Source: an uncultured Prevotella sp. | Lineage (GTDB): Bacteria; Bacteroidota; Bacteroidia; Bacteroidales; Bacteroidaceae | Reading direction: 5' to 3' | Assembly (NCBI GenBank): GCA_937895845.1 | Contig: CALBLK010000018.1 | Coordinates: 1-20,944 of the forward strand | Length of the DNA: 20,944 nt | Shown here: positions 17,701 through 20,944 of the stretch, in pieces | Numbering within the stretch: position 1 is the first letter of the stretch | Layout of the letters: the number at the start of each line of letters is the position of its first letter | The notes under the pieces: model-generated | The model's input: the letters and a program-made list of their open reading frames with translations, nothing else | What the model was told of the DNA's origin: nothing | The model's database searches: none | Program-made: the position numbers and the translations under genes

Positions 17701-19331
17701 GTGGTGTCGCTCTGGTACTTCACGTCAAGGCGGAATTTCGCCTTCTCCACCGTCGACGCCAGGAAGTAAACGTTCTTCATCATCAGCCTCCAGTTGCCCA
17801 TCTGGGGCGTGTTGCTCGTGTTTTTCAGCGACTTCACGAACAGCGCCTCGGCGGTGTTCGTGTTGTCGGCGGCAAACTCGCCCACCTGGTAGGTCTGTCC
17901 GCCCAGGGTGTATTCAAAGGCCACGGCCAGCACCTGGTCGGTTTGCAGCGTGCTTTTCAGCGACACGTAGCCCAGGGCCGTGTTCACCGTGTATTCAGAG
18001 GAGCTGAGCAGCCGCGCGCTCTGCACCTTCTCGTAGTCCACGCCGCCGGCAAACCCCGGTATGGCGTCGAGCACGGTGCTGGTCTGGTCAATGTCGCGGG
18101 CGGCCGCATAGTCGTGGGTCATGGCGTAGTACTCCGTGTTGGCGCCGTTGGCCGGCGGCACCTCGCCGCCCCCGCCCCAGATGGCGTTGGCCGTGTGCAT
18201 GCCCTCGCCCAGGTCGGTCAGCGCCACGATGTTGCGCGAGTTGCTGGTGGTTCCGGTCTTGTTGGTCACCCACACCTCCATGCGCGTAATCTTCACGCCG
18301 GTCATCAGGTTGGGCAGTGTCTTCATGGCCCGGTCATATTTCTCGCGGAAATAGTGGGCCAGGAAGAAGTGGCGGTTCTCCTCGTAGTCGGCGGCGTCCA
18401 TCTCGAAGGCGGTGGTCTGGGTGCCGCCGCGCGACGACACGCTCTTGCTTGTCGAGTTCTTCCGCGAGAGCACCGTCTGGAGCTTCAGCTTGCCAAACTG
18501 CAGGTCGGTGCGCACGCCAAACAGCGAGCTGGCGCCCTGGACGAGCGAGGAGTTCGAGGGGAAGGTCACGTTGCCCGCCTCCACCAGCTTGATGATTTCG
18601 TCCTCCTTGCCCTCGTAGCGCAGCTTGATGTTCTTGGTGTCAAAGTCGAAGGTGGCGTCGGTGTTGTAGTTCAGGTTCATGTTCACCTTGTCGCCCACCT
18701 TTCCAGTGAGGTTCAGGTTGATTTTCTCGTCAAAGTCAAACTGCCTGGTCTTGCGGTTGCGGATGGGCAGCGACGGGTTGTCGATGTTCTTCAGCGTGGC
18801 GCCCACCTTCAGCTCTGCCGTTCCCTGGGTCTTGATGCGCACGCCGCCCGGGCCGAAAATCTTTTCGGCCGGTCCCAGGTCGAACTTCATGTCGGTGAAG
18901 TCGAACTTCTCCTTGCCCTTGCTGGCCACGTTCTCCGCGTCCTTCTGGCGGAAGAAGGCCTGCATGGCGCGCTTCCCGCTCCATGCCATATATTCGTCGG
19001 GGGTCATCAGCACCGGGGTGTTCAGGTAGGTGCCGCCCATTTTCGAGCCGATGAAGTAGAGGCCCAGCGAGTCGTTGTATTCGGCCTCCTGCTTGATGTT
19101 GTCGGGTGTCTTCAGGTCGAGCGCCGTGGTGTCAAGGTCGGATGTGGTGACGGGTGCGGTGCGCTTCACGCGCCAGCGCGCGTGCAGGAGCGAGTCGGGT
19201 ATGCTGTCATCAGCGGATGCCAGCGCGGGCTGCGCCTTGGGCTTCGGCCGCTTCCGGGTGTTGTCGTCCTGGGGTGCGGCCAGACAGACCGCCCCCAGCA
19301 GGCATATAAATATGTACAGGTACCTTTTCAA
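11730..19331 (-). CDS. sprA: SprA/Sov, outer-membrane translocon of the type IX secretion system
   Basis: SprA forms the very large outer-membrane beta-barrel through which type IX cargo crosses the outer membrane. The 2533-residue protein is the expected size (Porphyromonas Sov is about 2,500). A signal peptide (MKRYLYIFICLLGAVCLA) precedes a family-typical N-terminal region (about 100-330, with YLNTPVLMTPDEYMAW and KIFGPGGVRIKTQGTAELKVG). The body is a long series of alternating beta-strands ending in FGVSVKFSLTR, a plausible barrel-assembly end. A Lys/Gly/Asn/Asp-rich low-complexity insert lies at about 1897-1960, where paralogue-free barrels usually have a loop. The start is TTG: no ATG or GTG lies between the upstream in-frame stop and the signal peptide, and the next Met is near residue 97. 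It is 69 bp downstream of ruvA, a pairing I recall from other Bacteroidetes. Identification is secure. Confidence 0.96.
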   Translation of the reverse strand: MKRYLYIFICLLGAVCLAAPQDDNTRKRPKPKAQPALASADDSIPDSLLHARWRVKRTAPVTTSDLDTTALDLKTPDNIKQEAEYNDSLGLYFIGSKMGGTYLNTPVLMTPDEYMAWSGKRAMQAFFRQKDAENVASKGKEKFDFTDMKFDLGPAEKIFGPGGVRIKTQGTAELKVGATLKNIDNPSLPIRNRKTRQFDFDEKINLNLTGKVGDKVNMNLNYNTDATFDFDTKNIKLRYEGKEDEIIKLVEAGNVTFPSNSSLVQGASSLFGVRTDLQFGKLKLQTVLSRKNSTSKSVSSRGGTQTTAFEMDAADYEENRHFFLAHYFREKYDRAMKTLPNLMTGVKITRMEVWVTNKTGTTSNSRNIVALTDLGEGMHTANAIWGGGGEVPPANGANTEYYAMTHDYAAARDIDQTSTVLDAIPGFAGGVDYEKVQSARLLSSSEYTVNTALGYVSLKSTLQTDQVLAVAFEYTLGGQTYQVGEFAADNTNTAEALFVKSLKNTSNTPQMGNWRLMMKNVYFLASTVEKAKFRLDVKYQSDTTGVYLTYLPESQVKDYTLIKLMGADRLDNNNKIRPNGYFDFVEGYTVSNGRVFFPSAEPFGEALRKQLEEKGVDSERARQYAFTELYDTTKTAAKQVAEKDKFVLTGQYKGTSANVISLGAYNIPQGSVVVTAGGVVLTEGSDYSVDYANGEVTILNQSIIDAGTAVNVSLESNTDYGMQRKTMMGLNWEYDFTKNFQLSGTLQHLREQSLTSKVAMGAEPLNNFLWGLNMNWKKESQWLTNMLDKLPGLHLTQPSQLSFTGEFAQLVAGQASGTQDNASYVDDFENTKNGISVSDPKSWVLSSVPTKFGESGDKDGLTSGFNRAQMAWYTIDPLFTYQSSSLTPSHIKGDLEQLSNHYVREVYVSELYPNRDQSTYNGATSTLPILNIAYYPTERGPYNFTTQLNADGSLRQPEQKWGGMMRKLETTDFEAANIEYIEFWLLDPFIYSRERPDAPAFGGDLYINLGEVSEDVLRDGKKFYESGMPVDGTSSFVTTQWGKIPVQATQTYAFATTKGSREKQDVGLNGLNDEEERTFGPYQEFNTMVTSLANDSLRQAWTADPANDNYHYYRGSDYDRERRSILERYKRINNPQGNSPDSDNNNESYDTSYKTTPDVEDINQDYTLNEYERYYQYRVSIRPEDVNENNVGNNYLADVRETSARLRNGKTEKVKWYKFRIPVNAADRERIGSISDLSSIRFMRMFLTQFTQPIVLRFGSLDLVRGEWRAYEQNLSPLAAASTGTMEVSNVNIEEYTDKKPVNYVLPPGISRVTDPSQPQMVESNEQAMSMIVKNLSKNEAKAVYKKTSLDLRQYKRLQMFVHANALLQNTTNLQSDQLAVFVRLGSDYKSNYYEYEIPLKLTPEGQYSSEDRTSVWPQDNLLDINLEVLTAAKKARNKSRAAGMASYNREYTEYDSDKPGNKITVMGNPTLGEVKTMMIGVRNISAQPKSGEVWVNELRLLEFNNKGGWAASGALNMQLSDFGTVNLTGKMVSEGFGGLEEGLAARSTDNYKTYSMTASLELGKFFPDKAKVTAPLYYSVTKEETRPKYNPLDTDMLLDDALDAAAGRQERDSIESIAVTKTTNTNLSLSNVRVGIKTKRHPMPYDPANFSFSYSHSHRRTSGETTVYETEDQWRGSVNYSYSPVYKTFEPFKRLKGRSKWLNFPKSLGFNYLPQSIGFNSEMIRNYYELQERDMESTENAKLPLTYSQQFLWNREFSLRWDFTKNLHASFQSATHAEIEEPNRPVNKDLYPDDYHVWKDSVWHSIKNLGTPLDYQQAFTASYRLPLNKLPVFDWVTADATYTANYSWVRGTELEDGSSLGNTVTSNRNLNINSSLNMETLYNHIPFLKKANERFKKQAARPNMPLKGRERLANGRNGAKSQKDGKDGNSRDNAKDGKKGTAGTAADARQKRELERKKNSFQREIKLRPDTTVTITHNKKSKRIYVTARTKEGKPYKLKYKVIDDNRILIKNRDSVQLKLSVTPKEPLDKQWWYSPAQYVARALMMVRNVSVSYRNQYAMTLPGFMPNVGDAFGQHTGGALAPGLDFAFGLIDNGYINKSYDNGWLLCADSIATPATTTASEDLQVRVTLEPVRDLKIDLNASRTVNKSRSIQFMYDGMPTTQSGTFTMTTISLKSALEGMGNANNGYASGTFSKFCRSIEGFRQKVQGRYANAVYPQGTTSAEGIQLGGTAYNPALGQVNRYSADVLIPAFLSAYTSSGGSDLDIFPALKRLLPNWTVKYSGLGKLPWLRDHFKSVNLNHSYKSVYAVGSYASFSTWREYMDGLGFITDATTGNPAPNSMFNVSTVSINESFSPLLGIDVTLQNNLTCKVEYRTTRVLSLSTTSVQLNEALSKDWVVGMGYRISNFRLFGSGASRKIKKSQRGGSRQNASNARQATQTAGRGGVNHDLNLRLDLSFRKQAAITRDIATVTSAASSGNSAFKLSFMADYTLSRLLTLSAYYDRQTNTPLLSSSSYPTTTQDFGVSVKFSLTR

Positions 19332-19400
19332 TTCACTTCCAACTCGGTTTTTCCCACTCGGCTTGACTTCAGCCTCGGCTTCCCCTCAGCGGGCCTTCCT

Positions 19401-20003
19401 TCACTTGATGAGCTTCAGTGCCATCTTCACCACCTGCTCGACCGGTGCGTCGGGGTGCTCGCGCATCAGCTCCACCACCACTTTCTGCGACGGGGCGGGG
19501 GCGAAGCCGAGCATGGTGAGCGCGCCCACGGCCTCGTCTTTCACCTGGCTGTCCACCGGTGGCTCCATGCTGCCGCCGGCCGGTATCTCGTCGGCGATGC
19601 CGAGGGCCACAATCTTGTCGCGCAGGTCGACGATGATGCGCTGCGCCGTCTTCAGCCCGATGCCCTTCACCGTCTTGATCATGCGCTCGTTGCCGGTCGA
19701 TATGCAGTTGCACAGCTCGGCTGTGCTCATTGCCGACAGCATCATGCGCGCCGTGTTCACGCCCACGCCCTGCACGGTGATGAGCAGCTCGAACATCTCG
19801 CGCTCTTTCTTTCCGGCAAAGCCGTACAGCAGGTGGGTGTCCTCGCGAATCACCTCGTAGACATACAGCTTGACCGCTTTCTTGCCCTGGATGGCACTGT
19901 ACGTGTTGAGCGAGATGTTCAGCCCGTAGCCCACGCCGCACGCCTCGACCGTGGCCATGGCCGGTGTCAGCTCGGCCAGCTCGCCCTTGATGTATTCAAT
20001 CAT
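19401..20003 (-). CDS. ruvA: Holliday junction branch-migration protein RuvA
   Basis: RuvA binds four-way DNA junctions as a tetramer and loads the RuvB motor for branch migration in recombinational repair. The 200-residue protein has the three expected parts: an OB-fold (1-64, starting MIEYIKGELAEL with YGLNISLNTY), a tandem helix-hairpin-helix region (VQGVGVNTARM at 77-87 and VKGIGLKTAQRI at 112-123), and after a flexible linker (about 137-150, containing EIPAGGSMEPP) the small RuvB-contacting domain (about 153-200, with EAVGALTMLGF). Size and motifs are normal. It is transcribed toward sprA with 69 bp between them and no obvious terminator, so the two are probably co-transcribed. The upstream region has no clear promoter match. 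Confidence 0.97.
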   Translation of the reverse strand: MIEYIKGELAELTPAMATVEACGVGYGLNISLNTYSAIQGKKAVKLYVYEVIREDTHLLYGFAGKKEREMFELLITVQGVGVNTARMMLSAMSTAELCNCISTGNERMIKTVKGIGLKTAQRIIVDLRDKIVALGIADEIPAGGSMEPPVDSQVKDEAVGALTMLGFAPAPSQKVVVELMREHPDAPVEQVVKMALKLIK

Positions 20004-20202
20004 TGTCAGTAATCCTTTTCACTAATAACGCCATCCGGCCCGTTTTATTGTTGTCGGCCTGCCAAAACGGCTCTTTTGTGCCGCTCTTTTGTGTCGGCCT
20101 CGCGCTCCTTGACCTGCTGCCGCTACCGGTCTGCCGGCCTGTCAGCCACCGTGCAGCTGGTGGTGTGCAGGGGTGGAGTGCGGGGGCGATTTTGCCAAAT
20201 AT
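20004..20202. other. Upstream region of ruvA with short direct repeats
   Basis: No convincing gene. An exact direct repeat CTCTTTTGTG occurs at 20071-20080 and 20084-20093 (13-bp spacing), and the word TCGGCCT occurs at 20054-20060 and 20094-20100. CCAAAA (20062-20067) can pair with TTTTG in the first repeat. These may be decayed relatives of the adjacent repeat set, but the 22-bp period is not clear here. A near match to a minus-strand -7 box (CATATTTG, 20196-20203) is one base off consensus. A short plus-strand frame (20003-20224) lacks any protein-like features and I do not call it. Confidence 0.4.
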
Positions 20203-20273
20203 GGTGTTTCATTCCTACCAATGAAACACCTTTTTGATAGGAAAGAGACACCTTAGTGGAGGAAAGAGACAGT
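20203..20273. repeat. Perfect inverted repeat followed by 21-22-bp spaced direct repeats
   Basis: Arms GGTGTTTCATT (20203-20213) and AATGAAACACC (20220-20230) are perfect complements around CCTACC and are followed by TTTTT, so on the plus strand the element resembles an intrinsic terminator. However, no plus-strand gene precedes it. The right arm also begins a direct series: GAAACACC (20223), GAGACACC (20245) and GAGACA (20266), spaced 22 and 21 bp, with GGAAAGAGACA repeated exactly at 20240-20250 and 20261-20271. The spacing is close to that of the arrays at 6-159 and 11546-11699. It lies between the divergent ruvA and BspA-like genes. Confidence 0.65.
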
Positions 20274-20292
20274 CTGCGTGGCACTTTTTGCT

Positions 20293-20331
20293 TATTTTTG
20301 CAAACTGTCTGCAAACCGGCAAAATGCAAAC
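20293..20331 (+). promoter_or_regulatory. Candidate promoter and triple GCAAAC motif upstream of the BspA-like gene
   Basis: TATTTTTG (20293-20300) fits the Bacteroidetes -7 consensus, about 110 bp before the ATG at 20409, but no TTTG lies at the right -33 distance. The word GCAAAC occurs at 20300-20305, 20311-20316 and 20326-20331, the first two exactly one helical turn (11 bp) apart. This could be a regulator site or a leader element. The following 75 bases are AT-rich without a clear second promoter. Confidence 0.35.
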
Positions 20332-20408
20332 CGTTGCAGAAATATAGCCATTGGACAAGGTGTGAACAAGAACAAATTAACAATACAGACAATCTTTTAA
20401 TTTTAAAA

Positions 20409-20944
20409 ATGAGAAACAATCAATCATGCAAACTGTGCCGCTGGCTGCCTTGCTTGCTGGCGCTCCTCATGCTGCTGTGCCTGCCCGTCCGCCTGGCGGC
20501 GGCGCTGGCAACCTCGGCTGGCAGTCCTGTGGCTTATGCCTCCTTCAGCGAAAAGGCCTCTACACTGACCTTCTGCTATGGCGACTTGCCCGCAGGGCAG
20601 TCGGCGAAACTTTACATCCTATACCCCGACAGCCTGGCAGAAGAAGAGGGGGGGGTAAACCTGAAGCATCCAGGGTGGGACAGTGGCGTGAAGTCTAACA
20701 CAGAGACTGTTGTCTTTGATGAGAGTTTCAAGGATGCGCGCCTCAAGTCGTGCCAGCAATTATTTAGCAATTTTCAGCAACTCACCACCTTTAAGGGCTG
20801 GGAGAACTTTAACACCTCAGAAGTGACGAGTATGGCCGAAATGTTTACTTTCTGCAACGCCATACAGTCGCTCGACCTCTCCGGCTTCAACACGGCGAAT
20901 GTAACGGATATGAGCCAGATGTTCAATTACTGTCAGTCGCTCGT
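20409..20944 (+). CDS. Secreted BspA-like / DUF285 repeat surface protein (partial)
   Basis: Only the first 178 codons are in the window; the frame is open at the right edge. A signal peptide is clear: Arg/Lys-containing start, hydrophobic LLALLMLLCL (17-26), likely cleavage after AALA (about 31-34). No lipobox is obvious, though several cysteines lie in the leader (7, 10, 15, 24). Two copies of a 26-residue leucine-rich-like repeat begin at Phe134 and Phe160 (FNTSEVTSMAEMF, then FNTANVTDMSQMF), the hallmark of DUF285/BspA-type proteins, which are commonly surface adhesins. Residues 80-83 are encoded by a run of eight G (20648-20655). Export by type IX secretion is possible, but any C-terminal sorting domain lies outside. 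Start: the ATG at 20409 begins the signal peptide directly. Confidence 0.85.
   Translation, partial: MRNNQSCKLCRWLPCLLALLMLLCLPVRLAAALATSAGSPVAYASFSEKASTLTFCYGDLPAGQSAKLYILYPDSLAEEEGGVNLKHPGWDSGVKSNTETVVFDESFKDARLKSCQQLFSNFQQLTTFKGWENFNTSEVTSMAEMFTFCNAIQSLDLSGFNTANVTDMSQMFNYCQSL

Noticed and set aside
15999..20012. A 1337-codon open frame on the plus strand antisense to sprA and ruvA, and others such as 13917-15617
   Set aside because: They lie opposite genes with clear protein families. The translations are rich in Val, Leu, His, Arg and Ala with no domains, as expected for the reverse frame of a GC-rich gene. Spanning two unrelated genes also argues against a real protein.
20123..20419. 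A 98-codon minus-strand frame upstream of ruvA
   Set aside because: It crosses the inverted and direct repeats and has no family resemblance; its apparent N-terminal hydrophobic stretch is from AT-rich leader DNA.

Overview
The window looks like chromosomal DNA of a Bacteroidales bacterium, most likely Prevotella or a close relative. The evidence is a full-length SprA (the outer-membrane translocon of the type IX secretion system) next to ruvA, a secreted DUF285/BspA-like repeat protein, Bacteroidetes-type -7 boxes (TAnnTTTG) with no strong Shine-Dalgarno sites, and a fructose-bisphosphate aldolase typical of the group. I see no rRNA, tRNA, transposase, integrase or CRISPR array.

Layout. (a) 1-2760, minus strand: class II fructose-bisphosphate aldolase, then 8 bp downstream a secreted right-handed beta-helix (pectate-lyase-like) protein. 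The sequence after that gene (6-159) is a degenerate 22-bp-period repeat array. (b) 3045-4001, plus strand: an HTH-Fic protein whose promoter carries a perfect interrupted palindrome between the -33 and -7 positions. (c) 3991-11350, minus strand: a compact type I restriction-modification operon in transcription order HTH regulator, hsdR, hsdM, a RhuM-family gene, hsdS. Its 3' end overlaps the fic gene tail to tail. All expected catalytic motifs of HsdR and HsdM are present, so the system looks functional. RhuM sits between hsdM and hsdS and is probably co-translated with hsdM. (d) 11378-11729: a spacer where base composition changes abruptly from AT-rich to GC-rich. It holds a C8 run and a second 22-bp-period array ending 30 bp from the sprA stop. 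(e) 11730-20003, minus strand: ruvA then sprA, GC-rich (two sampled 60-base lines of sprA are 62-67% G+C, against 28-52% in sampled lines of the rest). (f) 20004-20944: a long spacer with a third set of roughly 22-bp repeats, then the start of a secreted BspA-like protein that runs off the window and carries a G8 tract in its coding sequence.

The points most worth following are the three separate 22-bp-period arrays, which share period and partial dyad symmetry but not sequence; the restriction locus with built-in RhuM and convergent Fic; the palindrome in the fic promoter; and the G8 tract, where a one-base gain or loss would truncate the surface protein within a few codons.
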